From the NCBI GenBank assembly GCA_964542475.1, contig CAZIUL010000012.1, positions 40,041 to 104,040 on the forward strand: DNA of 64,000 bases, read 5' to 3'. Source of the DNA: CAZIUL01 sp964542475 (lineage in GTDB: Bacteria > Planctomycetota > B15-G4 > CAYZWU01). Every line of letters starts with the position of its first letter. Position 1 is the stretch's first letter. Made by a program: the position numbers and the translations under genes. The notes beneath the pieces were generated by a model. The model saw only the letters and a program-made list of their open reading frames with translations, had not been told where the DNA came from and made no database searches. This document shows, one piece after another, positions 34,957-44,038 of this stretch.

Positions 34957-35721
34957 GTGATACGAATATTGATCCAACCCATAACGCTGCTCGGCAGATG
35001 CGCCGGAAACGCGTTCCATTACATGGCCGCACTCGGCGCGTTTGTCCACCTTCCGTTGAGCAGAACCTTCTTCCCGCCCTCGATGGGCTTGGCCTCGATA
35101 GCAAAAACCACTGTGATGCAAATCTATTTCACGGGAGTGCAGGCACTCCCGCTTTTTTTCTTCATAAGCCTGGTCATCGGGCTTTCCGTAGGGCTCGTCT
35201 CAAACCTCGCCTCCAACATCGAGGCAATCATTTGCAACCTCGTCTTGAAAAGCGCTACCCCAATCCTTGCAGCGCTGATCATCCTCGGCAGGTCCGGGCC
35301 CGCGATTACCGTTGAACTGGGAAACATGACCGTATCAGGAGAAATACAGCAACTCAGAAGAATGGGGATAGACCCGTTTCAGCACATCGTGTTCCCGCGT
35401 ATTGTAGGTGTAACGGCAGCTACTCTTTTCACGGGAATATACTTTGGAATCTTTATCGCTTTGTCCATGGCGATATTTTCCACTGAACCGTTCCACCTGT
35501 TCATCAGGCGCCTGATGGACGAATGGACCGTATTGGACGTTGTTCTGGTGGCTGAGAAGGAGTTCTTCTTCGGGCTCATCATATCAATAGTGGCTTGTTA
35601 TCAGGGGCTGGGCCTGATCCATGCCACAACCGAGGTTCCCAAGGCTACAATCAAAACAGTGATTCACTGCATAATACTATGCGCAACAACGGATTTTATC
35701 CTGAGAATCGTGGCAGCCTGA
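34957..35721 (+). CDS. mlaE: MlaE-family MCE transporter permease
   Basis: A 254-residue inner-membrane permease of the MCE/Mla lipid transport system. It starts at GTG 34957. It has about five membrane helices and the conserved cytoplasmic motif region ELGNMTVSGEIQQLRRMGIDP and IVFPRIVG, which normally contacts the ATPase. It heads an operon: the ATPase-like gene starts 3 bases after its stop, followed by the MlaD-like substrate-binding protein and a TPR lipoprotein. Such systems move phospholipids or other lipids between inner and outer membranes. Motifs and length are normal. The family call is secure, the substrate unknown. Confidence 0.9.
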   Translation: MIRILIQPITLLGRCAGNAFHYMAALGAFVHLPLSRTFFPPSMGLASIAKTTVMQIYFTGVQALPLFFFISLVIGLSVGLVSNLASNIEAIICNLVLKSATPILAALIILGRSGPAITVELGNMTVSGEIQQLRRMGIDPFQHIVFPRIVGVTAATLFTGIYFGIFIALSMAIFSTEPFHLFIRRLMDEWTVLDVVLVAEKEFFFGLIISIVACYQGLGLIHATTEVPKATIKTVIHCIILCATTDFILRIVAA

Positions 35722-35724
35722 AAC

Positions 35725-36423
35725 ATGCATAAACCCGTACTGGAGTTCAAGAACGTCTTTGCCTCGGCATCAAAGTCCGCCGGCTTGGGTAAAATCCGCT
35801 CCATGGATCTTTGTGTCCGCCAAAGAGATACGCTTGTGATTCTGAACATGCGTAATCCGGAGCGACGGGTATTTATCGACATGGTGACCGCAATGACTCA
35901 TCCTGAGGAAGGGTCTGTTCTGATCAAAGAAAAAGACCCGACAAAATTAAGCGAAAGGGAGTTAAACTCGGTACGCGGCAGAATTGGCCTCGTCACCTCT
36001 CCGCCGGTTTTTCTCAATAACGTCAGGATAATGGAAAACATCCGCCTTCCGCTCAGGTATCACTCAAGGAAAAGCACTAAATCGATTGACGCTGTTTTGC
36101 GCGGTATTTTCGACCTTCTGGGTATTGAAGAGTTTGCCGACGTGATCCCGAACAACATCGACCATGGATTCCTTGGCCTGGCCGCCCTCGCGCGCGCCCT
36201 TTCCCTGTATCCTGACCTGCTTGTTCTGGAACGGCCGACCGAGTACCTTGAAGAAGCGTTTCTGGAAAAGCTTCCCCGAATTTGGGAAAAATATGTTATT
36301 GAACACGGCGGATCCGTAATCGTTTTGACGAACGACACAAGTGCGGCATCGAGTTTATCCGAAAGCCCCGTAATTTTCGAAAACGGAAAGATCACCGGGC
36401 CGGAAAAGGCACGAGAGGACTGA
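35725..36423 (+). CDS. MlaF-like ABC ATPase homologue lacking all catalytic motifs
   Basis: A 232-residue protein in the position of MlaF. It aligns along its whole length with MlaF-type ATPases, but every nucleotide-handling motif is altered. The Walker A GPSGxGKT region reads NMRNPERRVF. The Q-loop Gln is missing (GLVTSPPVF). The LSGG signature reads DHGFLGLAALARA. Walker B DEP reads LERPTEY. The H-loop His is Asn (LTNDT). Length, order and the ENIRLPLRYH segment are conserved, there is no frameshift and codon use looks normal, so it is a maintained pseudo-ATPase and not a recent pseudogene. Either another ATPase encoded elsewhere powers the complex or the system works without hydrolysis here. 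This is unusual. Confidence 0.8.
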   Translation: MHKPVLEFKNVFASASKSAGLGKIRSMDLCVRQRDTLVILNMRNPERRVFIDMVTAMTHPEEGSVLIKEKDPTKLSERELNSVRGRIGLVTSPPVFLNNVRIMENIRLPLRYHSRKSTKSIDAVLRGIFDLLGIEEFADVIPNNIDHGFLGLAALARALSLYPDLLVLERPTEYLEEAFLEKLPRIWEKYVIEHGGSVIVLTNDTSAASSLSESPVIFENGKITGPEKARED

Positions 36424-36502
36424 CCAGGGCATATGTTTTTGTGAGAGATTCCCCGGTCATGTTTGAAAATCACGGCTCGCCCTCATGAACAGGTAAACAA
36501 AC

Positions 36503-37666
36503 ATGGAAATTCCAATCAACAGGCACGACCTCATCGTCGGCGTTTTCGTTATGTGCGGTATCATCGCGATAGCCATCCTCCTGATCTTTCTGGCCGGCCC
36601 CGACCTGCTTGACTTTGGAAGCATCAAGGCCAAAACCTATCTCCCAAAAACATACGGCCTCAAAAGAGGAGTGCCTGTCACTTACCTCGACATGAAAGCT
36701 GGGCATGTTGTTTCCGTGGAACTCTCGGGCCGTGAAAAGAAAGGCGAACAGATTGAGGTCTCATTCACCATCAGTAAAAAGTTCAAGGACCAGATCACAA
36801 CAACCTTCTGGACGACACTCAAAAAAGAACAGTTCGGTGGTTTTCTTTCCGGCGAAATCATACTGAATCATCCTGAAGGCAGCACGCAAAAGGGTAGCCC
36901 GGTAAAAGACGGCGATGAGATAAAATACATGGAAAGCAGCGGGCCGTTAGACGAGCTGGCCGACTTTCCCAGCCTAATGAAAAGAAAACTGATTCCCGAG
37001 TTCGAAAAGCTTCTGTCCGGAATCAACGGTTTCCTGGACCAGGTCAACAACCCAGATGGTGATTTCCGGCGTTTCATGTCTTCCCTGAGAAAAACATCTG
37101 AGCATCTTGCGAAACAGGATGGGGAGCTGATGCGCGCCATCGCCAAGGCCAACAAGCTGATCACCGAAATGGCGGACGAAAAAAACCTTATCATGTCGGT
37201 TCTCCACGACAAAACCGTTCACTCCGAGCTGCAGGAAACAATAAAAAACCTTCGGGCCGCTTCACAAAAAGGCAACGCGCTCATGGAGAAGGCTGAAAAG
37301 ATCGCGGTCAGCGCGGGAGAGGCATCGCTCACAGCCAGGGACCTTCTCGCTGACAGCGGACCCCGGGCCAGTGAAATTCTTGATAGAACCCTCGATCTTC
37401 AGCAGCAGATGTCCGCGTTCCTGGATGATGCGCGCCTGATTTCAGCCAACCTGTACGAGGCCTCGGCAAGCATTCCCGGCCTGTTGGACGATGCCCGGAT
37501 GCAATTAAGCGAAATCGAAGAGATAGCACGCGCAATAAAAAAGAATTTTATCGTTCAGTGGAATCTGGATAAAAAACCGGCGGAGGATCCCGTGCTTTTA
37601 AGACCTCTTCTCCTCGATGATTTCGATAAACCAGCCGGCCAAAGCACGGAAACAAAAAAGGAGTGA
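36503..37666 (+). CDS. MlaD-like MCE domain protein
   Basis: A 387-residue protein anchored by one N-terminal membrane helix (VFVMCGIIAIAILLIFLAG). An MCE domain follows at about residues 45-145 (YGLKRGVPVTYLDMKAGHV), then a long helical region (residues 150-360) rich in coiled-coil-like sequence (LMEKAEKIAVSAGEASLTA). This layout is that of periplasmic MCE proteins that form a tunnel for lipids. It is the third gene of the MCE operon, 79 bases after the pseudo-ATPase gene, and its stop is 6 bases before the GTG of the TPR lipoprotein gene. Oligomeric state and substrate cannot be read from sequence. Family call is secure. Confidence 0.88.
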   Translation: MEIPINRHDLIVGVFVMCGIIAIAILLIFLAGPDLLDFGSIKAKTYLPKTYGLKRGVPVTYLDMKAGHVVSVELSGREKKGEQIEVSFTISKKFKDQITTTFWTTLKKEQFGGFLSGEIILNHPEGSTQKGSPVKDGDEIKYMESSGPLDELADFPSLMKRKLIPEFEKLLSGINGFLDQVNNPDGDFRRFMSSLRKTSEHLAKQDGELMRAIAKANKLITEMADEKNLIMSVLHDKTVHSELQETIKNLRAASQKGNALMEKAEKIAVSAGEASLTARDLLADSGPRASEILDRTLDLQQQMSAFLDDARLISANLYEASASIPGLLDDARMQLSEIEEIARAIKKNFIVQWNLDKKPAEDPVLLRPLLLDDFDKPAGQSTETKKE

Positions 37667-37672
37667 TCGAAA

Positions 37673-38665
37673 GTGGACAAGAAAACAGTTTCTCGCGCAT
37701 CGATCCGTGTGAAAACAGGCACAGTTACAGCGTTTACCTGCGCCCTGGCCCTTTTCCTGTCTATTGGCTGTGCGTCCGAAGAAAAAAAGGACTCCGCGCT
37801 GTGCATCAGGGCCCGCGCCATGAACGAGATCGGGCTGTCAAGCTACTGGAAGGGCGATCGCAAAGCAGCTCTTACGAGCTTTGGCAAGGCACTTTCTCTG
37901 GCCGAGGCTGCTGACAGCCCGGGAGAAACCGTGGCAGCCCGGATAAACATCAGCCGGATCCTGACGGAGCAAAACCGGATCGAAGAGGCCCGGGTCCACC
38001 TCGAAAAGGCGCTGCGCACAGCACGCGACATCGACGATGACTCTGTTCTGTACAACGCCCTGGAAGCGACGGGAAAACAGTGTTCCGGGATGAACCTGCT
38101 GACCAAGGCGGAGGACTGTTTCCTGGAAGCGCTCGAGTTGGCGGAAGATCTCGATTCGAGACAAAAGCAGGCCATGGCGCTCAACGACCTAGGTGTCGTG
38201 TACCAAAAACAGGGGCTGACAGCGGAAGCCCTGGAAAAGCTCCACCACTCCCTGGCTCTTTACGAAACCGTTGAAGGGAGGGCCTCCTTGGAAGGTCGCG
38301 GCTCCGTGTGTCTCAACCTGGCTGCCATCAAAAAAGAACAGGGCAAGCACGCGGATGCGTGGGATCTCATGACAAGCAGCCTTGGATGCTACCAGCAGCT
38401 TGGAGATTCTGAAGCCCTTGTTACCTGCCACGCGGACATGGGGAGCCTGATGGAGGATTGGGGGAAAAAATCAGACGCTCTTTTGCAGTTCGAACGCGCC
38501 TATGTCGTGGCAAAGCAGATACCGAGCCCGCGCTGGATGGAGATCAGCCTGGAAAACATTGTCCGGTTGACCAGGGAGCTGGGCGAGGAGTACCTGCACG
38601 AAAGGTACGAAAAAATCCTCAAAGCATTGAGAGTAGAAGTTTATGGGAATGAAATCCCGATGTAA
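37673..38665 (+). CDS. TPR-repeat lipoprotein of the MCE operon
   Basis: A 330-residue protein starting at GTG 37673 with AAGGAG 9 nt upstream. The signal segment VTAFTCALALFLSIGC ends in a lipobox-like cysteine, so it is probably lipidated. Six or so TPR-like helical pairs fill the remainder: NEIGLSSYWKGDRKAALTSF, ARINISRILTEQNRIEEA, MALNDLGVVYQKQGLTAEAL, CLNLAAIKKEQGKHADA. It is the last gene of the MCE operon. A scaffolding role in the lipid transporter, perhaps at the outer membrane, is inferred. The convergent rpmB gene ends 76 bases away. Confidence 0.82.
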   Translation: MDKKTVSRASIRVKTGTVTAFTCALALFLSIGCASEEKKDSALCIRARAMNEIGLSSYWKGDRKAALTSFGKALSLAEAADSPGETVAARINISRILTEQNRIEEARVHLEKALRTARDIDDDSVLYNALEATGKQCSGMNLLTKAEDCFLEALELAEDLDSRQKQAMALNDLGVVYQKQGLTAEALEKLHHSLALYETVEGRASLEGRGSVCLNLAAIKKEQGKHADAWDLMTSSLGCYQQLGDSEALVTCHADMGSLMEDWGKKSDALLQFERAYVVAKQIPSPRWMEISLENIVRLTRELGEEYLHERYEKILKALRVEVYGNEIPM

Positions 38666-38741
38666 CATCGGAAAAAGTGTATTGCTCGAGGAGCATCCAA
38701 AGAACAGGATTGTTTCAGGGGGAGAGACTTGATTGCCCCCG

Positions 38742-38969
38742 CTATGGTTTCTGGATTTTCCCTGTCTTCAGGCAGTCCGTACAGATTTTCACCCGCCGCA
38801 CGTTTGTCCCGAACTTTGCGCGCACGCGCTGAATGTTGGGTTTGAACTTTCTTCGGGTGACCCCCGTGGTCTTCAGACCGATTCCGCCCTTTGCCTTGGG
38901 CAACCCTCGGCGGGATATGCTCCTGCCAACCTGTGTCTTCTTTCCGCAAAATTCACATACCCGGCTCAT
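38742..38969 (-). CDS. rpmB: Ribosomal protein L28
   Basis: A 75-residue large-subunit protein. The core ISRRGLPKAKGG, RRKFKPNIQRVRA and VRRVKICTDCLKTGKI matches L28. Two zinc-binding cysteine pairs are kept (CEFC, CTDC), so this is the C+ form. The AGGAGG Shine-Dalgarno lies close upstream of ATG 38969. It is monocistronic and convergent with the MCE operon. Confidence 0.95.
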   Translation of the reverse strand: MSRVCEFCGKKTQVGRSISRRGLPKAKGGIGLKTTGVTRRKFKPNIQRVRAKFGTNVRRVKICTDCLKTGKIQKP

Positions 38970-39189
38970 GATGCGTTAACCTCCTAGGTCCGGAATCAAC
39001 CGCTTTGAACGCTGCGCTTCCAGACTTTTGAACCAGGATCCCGCCGTACGGAGCCAACTTCGCTCGCATGATATATACACGGCAGGAACGGTTCTTTATG
39101 TTTTACGAGAAAAGTGTAGAATTAAAACACCATCTTCTTACGATTTCAACCTTTTCAGCAACGGATTACAGGAAAAAAAGAGGTTCAAT

Positions 39190-39726
39190 ATGGGATCGGT
39201 TCGCCGACAGGAAAAAGCTTGCATGCTCATGGGCGTGCTCAGCAAGGAACGAAAGCTCCTAACCGTTGAAATGAAAAGCATTAAGGAGTTTGGGCGTGCT
39301 TTGATCACAAGCCCGGTCATGGATTTCGATTATACCGATTATTATACCAAATCGATGGGATCGCCACTTTTCCGCAGATTTTACCTTTACCCGGCAGGGT
39401 TCGCCATGAGCTCGCTCCCGGATATCAAGGCAAGAACGAACGCCATAGAAGAGGAGGCGTCTGCCACGCTCGACCTGGGCGTGAAGCGCCCCCTGAACCT
39501 CGATCCGGGATACCTGACCCTTTCAAAACTGGTTCTCGCCAGCACCAAAGATTTCGCGCACAGGATTTACCTTCGCGACGGGCTGTATGCCGAGATTACC
39601 CTACATTTCCGCAAGGGCACCTACCAGGCATGGCCGTGGACGTTCCCGGATTACGCTTCCGCAGAGTACATCGGCTTTTTCAACCGCGTTAGAGGGGAGC
39701 TGTTCGGAAAAAACAGCAGTGTGTGA
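39190..39726 (+). CDS. DUF4416 family protein
   Basis: A 178-residue protein. The frame opens 54 codons earlier, but that stretch has no family similarity, and ATG 39190 is preceded by AGAGG at acceptable spacing. The body matches DUF4416: DFDYTDYYTKSMGSPLFRRF near residues 45-65, RPLNLDPGYLTLSKLVLAST near residue 105, and YRDGLYAEIT-like RDGLYAEITLHF with WTFPDYASAEYI near the end. The family is widespread in some anaerobes and candidate phyla and has no assigned activity. It is divergent from rpmB and is followed by two family B repeats. No membrane segment or signal peptide is present, so it is probably cytosolic. Confidence 0.85.
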   Translation: MGSVRRQEKACMLMGVLSKERKLLTVEMKSIKEFGRALITSPVMDFDYTDYYTKSMGSPLFRRFYLYPAGFAMSSLPDIKARTNAIEEEASATLDLGVKRPLNLDPGYLTLSKLVLASTKDFAHRIYLRDGLYAEITLHFRKGTYQAWPWTFPDYASAEYIGFFNRVRGELFGKNSSV

Positions 39727-39730
39727 GTTG

Positions 39731-39884
39731 TGGAGGGCGGCAGCTTCTTGCCGCCTCAGGTTCCGGCGCCGACGGAGCAGCTGACCTCCATTGTCCATCC
39801 GGTGCAAGCCCTTGTTCTTCTGGAGGGCGGCACTCTGTTGCCGCCTCAGGTTCCGGCGCCGACGGAGCAGCTGACCTCCATTGT
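39731..39884. repeat. Two family B units, inverted orientation, 90-bp period
   Basis: TGGAGGGCGG begins at 39731 and again at 39821. Both 64-bp cores carry the hairpin GGCGGC...GCCGCC and TTCCGGCGCCGACGGAGCAG. In reverse complement they match the units at 13434-13806. The array sits between the DUF4416 stop and the convergent lptG stop. Confidence 0.85.
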
Positions 39885-39894
39885 TGAAGCCGCG

Positions 39895-41004
39895 TCATGT
39901 CCTGATGTTATCAAAAAAGTAAATCCCGGCAGCACCGCAGAATATTGTCGCAAACCAGGCGGCTAGCACAGGGTTAAGCTGGTTTTTGGTGCCGAGATCG
40001 CGCATGATCACGTCAAGGACGAAATATGCGCCGCATAGAAACAGGGCAATGGTCAACCCCAGGAAGGTGCTCTTGTTCTCGTGCCGGAGCACGAAAGGTA
40101 TGCCCAGGAGGAGCAGCAGCAGGTTGGAAAGGGGAAACGTGATGCGGTAGTGGAGGAGGATTTTCATTCTGAGATCTTGCGGATTCAGGACATACGCCCT
40201 CCGGATCTCGCCGAACGTGAGGTCTGTCATCTCCTTTATACGCACCACGATATCCGCGGGAGTCAGGCCGATTTCAACCTTCTTCAGGGCCTGCCGCTGC
40301 CATTTCGTATCTATGTCACTGAAGTCTTCCGTCATTGAATAGCCTTCTTCCATGGACCATGCTCTATCCTCCGGGCCAAGCCACCTGAGGTTCTTTCCCT
40401 CGATGGAACAATGGACCTCACGGCCAGCATGTTGCTTCAGGTAGGAGATGTCAGCGCTTCCGATCACTTGAGTAGCCACGTTATATTTGCGTACTACTAT
40501 TTCCTTGCCGTCCATATCCCAGAAAACCTCTTGATCCAGGAGCAACGCGGGTTCCTGTTCGAAAAGAAAGGCCGCCTCCACCATCCGTTTTTCAGCGCAG
40601 GCAGGGGCAACATATTCCTGAACCAGCACCATGCCCAACAGAAGAGCGCCGGCCATGACAATGGTCGGCAGCAGGATGCGATGAATGCTGATGCCGGCCA
40701 TGACCATGGGAATCAGCTCGTTGTTTTTTCTCAAGCGGGTGACGGAAAACATTGCTGCCATTACCGTGAGAAAGGGAGCCACCATCAGGAAGATTTCGGG
40801 CGTCTTCATGAGGTAGAACCTGATCGTCAGAAAAAGCAGCGACTCCCCTCTTTCAGCGGCCAAAGGCGCTGCGTCCATGATATCGTCCACCTTGGGCACA
40901 AGGTCGATAACGATAAATATGCCGAGAAAGAACAGGAAACAGATCAGGTATGACGAGGTAAAACTCGCGGCGACATACCTGTCAAGCTTCCTGAAATATC
41001 TCAC
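39895..41004 (-). CDS. lptG: LptF/LptG-family LPS export permease, second gene
   Basis: A 369-residue inner-membrane protein of the YjgP/YjgQ family. GTG 41004 is chosen over an ATG 23 codons upstream because GTGA overlaps the stop of the preceding gene by four bases and the first helix follows directly (YFRKLDRYVAASFTSSYLIC). Three N-terminal helices, a periplasmic beta-rich jellyroll (about residues 165-280) and three C-terminal helices are visible. With LptF it forms the transmembrane part of the ABC transporter that extracts lipopolysaccharide from the inner membrane. Whether this copy corresponds to LptF or LptG is not certain from sequence alone; the second position and RLRKNNELIPMVMAGIS motif are shared by both. 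The LptB ATPase is not in the window. Confidence 0.85.
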   Translation of the reverse strand: MRYFRKLDRYVAASFTSSYLICFLFFLGIFIVIDLVPKVDDIMDAAPLAAERGESLLFLTIRFYLMKTPEIFLMVAPFLTVMAAMFSVTRLRKNNELIPMVMAGISIHRILLPTIVMAGALLLGMVLVQEYVAPACAEKRMVEAAFLFEQEPALLLDQEVFWDMDGKEIVVRKYNVATQVIGSADISYLKQHAGREVHCSIEGKNLRWLGPEDRAWSMEEGYSMTEDFSDIDTKWQRQALKKVEIGLTPADIVVRIKEMTDLTFGEIRRAYVLNPQDLRMKILLHYRITFPLSNLLLLLLGIPFVLRHENKSTFLGLTIALFLCGAYFVLDVIMRDLGTKNQLNPVLAAWFATIFCGAAGIYFFDNIRT

Positions 41005-42119
41005 TTTTTCATCACCTTCAGGATTAAAAACATTCCCAGCAGAACCAGTAGGATATTTCCGGGCCAAAGACACAACACAGGGTCAACGACTTCCTCCTTT
41101 GCGAAAATCTCTCCCAGAAGCGTAACAGGGTAATAAACAAACATGGCCAGGAGAATGGAAATAAGGAATGCAACCATTCGGTTCTGCTGCTTGAACAGTA
41201 TCGCCACAGGGAGGCAGAGGAATACAAAAATCAGAGGGCTGCAAGAATCAGTAATCCTCTTGTGTATCTCAGTTCTCGTCTCGTGCGGCGGATAGGCCCG
41301 GCTCTCTCTTTCAAGAATGGCTGCAAGAGCGGGCAGGGTTCGCATGGACAACCTGACCTTGTAAAGCTCTTTCGAGCCGAAATCCAGCGGTTCTAGCTGC
41401 ATTACACGGATCTTGCTTCCCTGCTGACGTCCGAAGATACATTCGCACTCGTACAGTGTCGGTATCAGCCTTGTACCCCCCTTGTCGGTTTCGATCTGCA
41501 TCGAACGAGCGAGAATCTTGTTCACAAGCACGCCGTTGTCGTCGCATTCCATCGCGCTAAGACCTGAAAAACGCCACTTCTCGACAGCTTCCCCGTTGGC
41601 TTCTGTCCCTTCTTCCTCGGTCAGCTTCGCGCAGTCCTCCCAGGTCAGGAGCCATTTCTTCAGCTCAAGCTTTTTAATGCCGGTTCTCAGCTGTGCGTCG
41701 AGAAGAGTCGAGATGTTCGCCCTGTAGATCATTGTTTTTACTTGCCGCTTGGCTTCGGGCACAAGGCGGTCATTAACGAAAATCAGCGCAAAAGATGTGA
41801 TGGCTCCGAAAAGCAATCCGGGGATGAGCACTCTGAGCACGTGAATACCGCTTGCGCGCAACGTGGTGAGTTCGTTGTCCGCTGCAATACGACCGTAGGT
41901 CATCACGGTTGAAACGAGCACGGATGCTGGAATGATGATCGTCATGGACTCGCTTAGCATCAACGGGACGCCCTTGAACAGCAGCAAGAGCCCGGTGGCC
42001 GGGTACTTGAAAATCACCTGCATGGCTGTCACCAGGAGCATGATCATGGACACCACCACGAAGGTGAAGCTGAAGTTGTACAAAAGCTCTTTAAATATGT
42101 AACGCTGTATGAGAATCAT
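41001..42119 (-). CDS. lptF: LptF/LptG-family LPS export permease, first gene
   Basis: A 372-residue protein with the same layout as its downstream partner: MILIQRYIFKELLYNF start, helices around residues 15-125, a beta-rich periplasmic domain (about 135-270), then three C-terminal helices (FLISILLAMFVYYPVTLLG). The cytoplasmic loop RIAADNELTTLRASGI is the coupling helix region that contacts LptB. Its stop overlaps the GTG of the next gene, so the pair is co-translated as an LptFG unit for lipopolysaccharide transport. The presence of LPS transport genes supports an LPS-type outer membrane. F versus G naming is provisional. Confidence 0.87.
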   Translation of the reverse strand: MILIQRYIFKELLYNFSFTFVVVSMIMLLVTAMQVIFKYPATGLLLLFKGVPLMLSESMTIIIPASVLVSTVMTYGRIAADNELTTLRASGIHVLRVLIPGLLFGAITSFALIFVNDRLVPEAKRQVKTMIYRANISTLLDAQLRTGIKKLELKKWLLTWEDCAKLTEEEGTEANGEAVEKWRFSGLSAMECDDNGVLVNKILARSMQIETDKGGTRLIPTLYECECIFGRQQGSKIRVMQLEPLDFGSKELYKVRLSMRTLPALAAILERESRAYPPHETRTEIHKRITDSCSPLIFVFLCLPVAILFKQQNRMVAFLISILLAMFVYYPVTLLGEIFAKEEVVDPVLCLWPGNILLVLLGMFLILKVMKK

Positions 42120-42195
42120 GGATTCCTGGACCTTCAGCAGGCGGCCGGGTTATCATTCGTTCCCTTCCGCGGCTTTCGATAGAGAACCATAGTTC

Positions 42196-42201
42196 TATAA
42201 T
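42196..42201 (+). promoter_or_regulatory. Perfect TATAAT -10 box before the double kinase gene
   Basis: TATAAT at 42196-42201 lies about 115 bases before GTG 42317 in the divergent lptF/kinase gap. No clear -35 box is seen (CTTTCG at the expected position), so activation by a regulator or chance occurrence are both possible. Confidence 0.3.
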
Positions 42202-42316
42202 GTATATCTCATATGGACGGCAGGTCAAAACCATTTTGTATGTCGGCGTCAACAGAACAAAAAACCGTGGAGAGTTCGGGGTGAACCATGAACGCGGCGC
42301 ATAAGGATGACAAGAC

Positions 42317-43933
42317 GTGGAAAGCTATTCCTCCTCGAAAACAGGCGGCATAACCTGGCTTGCGGACAGCGCATATCCGGCTCTCCCCGGACTCCTTGCC
42401 CGTGCCGTGGCAACCCGCCGACACGGAGCTATAAAATCCTCCAAGGTCAGGGATGTGGTTCATATCCCGTCAGATGGCGATCGCCCCGCCCTTGTGCTCA
42501 AGATATTCAAGGCTCGGGGTTTGAAACAGCTCATCCGCTCCCAGGTCCTTGGTCAGCCCGCGCTGAGGGAATGGCGCGCCCTTGGTGTTCTTCGCTTAGG
42601 CGGTGTGGCAGCCGTACAGGCGGCGGCTGTCGGCCTGGAGCGCTTCTTTGGCCTCCCTGCCCGCTCATACCTTGCCACCTGGTCTGCCGAGGGGTGCTCT
42701 TCTCTAGAGGAGCTGCTCCTGAACAAAAAACCCCTTCCCGGTTCGCGCGGCAGCCTTGCAGCCGGTATAGGGGATATCGTGCGTAAGATGCACTGTTGCG
42801 GCGTTCTGCACAAGGACCTGCATGCAGGCAACATTCTGGTGACCGGCTCAGGCAGGCCCGTGCTCATCGATCTGCATGGTGCCCGCATCCACGCAAAGCT
42901 ATCCTTCAAAAAGAGGCTGCGGGAGCTCGCCTCGTTTGCCGGGGCTTTCGTGGTTCACGCACGCCGGCACGACCGGTTGCGCTTCGTCAGGGCCTATGGA
43001 CCCGAGAACCTCGGAGCCGGCACCCTCAAGGAAGCGGCCCGCCTGTTGGGACACGCTGCCCGGGACCGCCTGTACGATACGCTCAAAAAATTCGACGTAC
43101 GCACCATGAAACCCGGGCGTCTTTTTCGGGTTGTGCGGATTCATGAGCTGAAAGGCATGGCGGAACGGTCGGACCGTGCGGTCGAGCTCGCTCGCTTCCT
43201 CGGCCCATTTCCGGAAGAGCGTCTGAAAACCGATGGCAGGCTGATTCATTCCGGTGCCGGCACCAGGGTTTACCGTCTCGTATGGGCAGGGACCGCCTAC
43301 ATGGTCAAGGTATACATGAAGCCCGGCCTGCAAAACGCCCTGAAAGGTCTCGTTCGAGCGTCCAGGGCCGGGCAGAGCTGGATCAACCATCACAGGCTCA
43401 TGTTCCGCGGAATCAGTGCACCAAAGGCGGTGCTGTACCTCGAGGAACCTTTCATCTCGCCCGCAGGCCGTTCCTACATGGTTTCGGAATGGTTGTCCGG
43501 GCACGAGACCCTGGACCGCTTCGTTGAAACAGGTGACCGCGCGTCTTTCCTCGACGTTCTTTACCGACTCGCCCGGACAATCGCCCGCATGCACATGCTT
43601 TTTCTGAGCAACAGGGATCTGAAGGCCCAGAATATACTCGTCAATCCGGCCGGTGAAGTGAGTGTTATAGATCCTGACGGGATAGCGCCCGTGAAAGAAC
43701 CCGACACCTACATAATAGCAAGAGACCTTATGCGTCTGAACGCCTCTTTCCCTCCAGGTTCTTCGGTTTCATCGAGCGACCGGCTGCGTTTTCTCAAGGC
43801 CTACTGCGCCTCTTCGGGGCTTTCCGGTTCAAGACTCCAGGCACTCTGGAGGGAAACGTTCTTTCTTACCTGGGACAAATGGCAGTCCTGGAAAAGGGGA
43901 AGCGAGAGCCCTGTGCCTGCAAATCCAAAATAA
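42317..43933 (+). CDS. Tandem Kdo/WaaP-type lipopolysaccharide kinase fusion
   Basis: A 538-residue protein with two kinase-like domains in tandem. Domain one (about residues 35-270) has K62 in LVLKIF, the catalytic loop HKDLHAGN (165-172) and LIDLHG as DFG equivalent (D185). Domain two (about 300-520) has MVKVYMKPG, RDLKAQNILV near 434 and VIDPDG near 455. Both domains keep lysine, catalytic Asp and metal-binding Asn/Asp, so both may be active. Kdo/WaaP-type kinases phosphorylate LPS core sugars in the cytosol, and the divergent lptFG genes next door fit this. GTG 42317 is preceded by AAGGA. A double-kinase architecture is unusual for this family. Confidence 0.78.
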   Translation: MESYSSSKTGGITWLADSAYPALPGLLARAVATRRHGAIKSSKVRDVVHIPSDGDRPALVLKIFKARGLKQLIRSQVLGQPALREWRALGVLRLGGVAAVQAAAVGLERFFGLPARSYLATWSAEGCSSLEELLLNKKPLPGSRGSLAAGIGDIVRKMHCCGVLHKDLHAGNILVTGSGRPVLIDLHGARIHAKLSFKKRLRELASFAGAFVVHARRHDRLRFVRAYGPENLGAGTLKEAARLLGHAARDRLYDTLKKFDVRTMKPGRLFRVVRIHELKGMAERSDRAVELARFLGPFPEERLKTDGRLIHSGAGTRVYRLVWAGTAYMVKVYMKPGLQNALKGLVRASRAGQSWINHHRLMFRGISAPKAVLYLEEPFISPAGRSYMVSEWLSGHETLDRFVETGDRASFLDVLYRLARTIARMHMLFLSNRDLKAQNILVNPAGEVSVIDPDGIAPVKEPDTYIIARDLMRLNASFPPGSSVSSSDRLRFLKAYCASSGLSGSRLQALWRETFFLTWDKWQSWKRGSESPVPANPK

Positions 43934-44038
43934 AACTAAACCTCACCGGTTATTAATCCCGAAAAGCACGATGGCTTCCGATAAGTAATCATGCACAGGA
44001 TTAAAACGCTTTCTGTTTGTGATAAGGTAAACGGCGCG

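Noticed and set aside
39028..39189. N-terminal extension of the DUF4416 protein
   Set aside because: It does not resemble the family and the internal ATG 39190 has a better ribosome-binding site.
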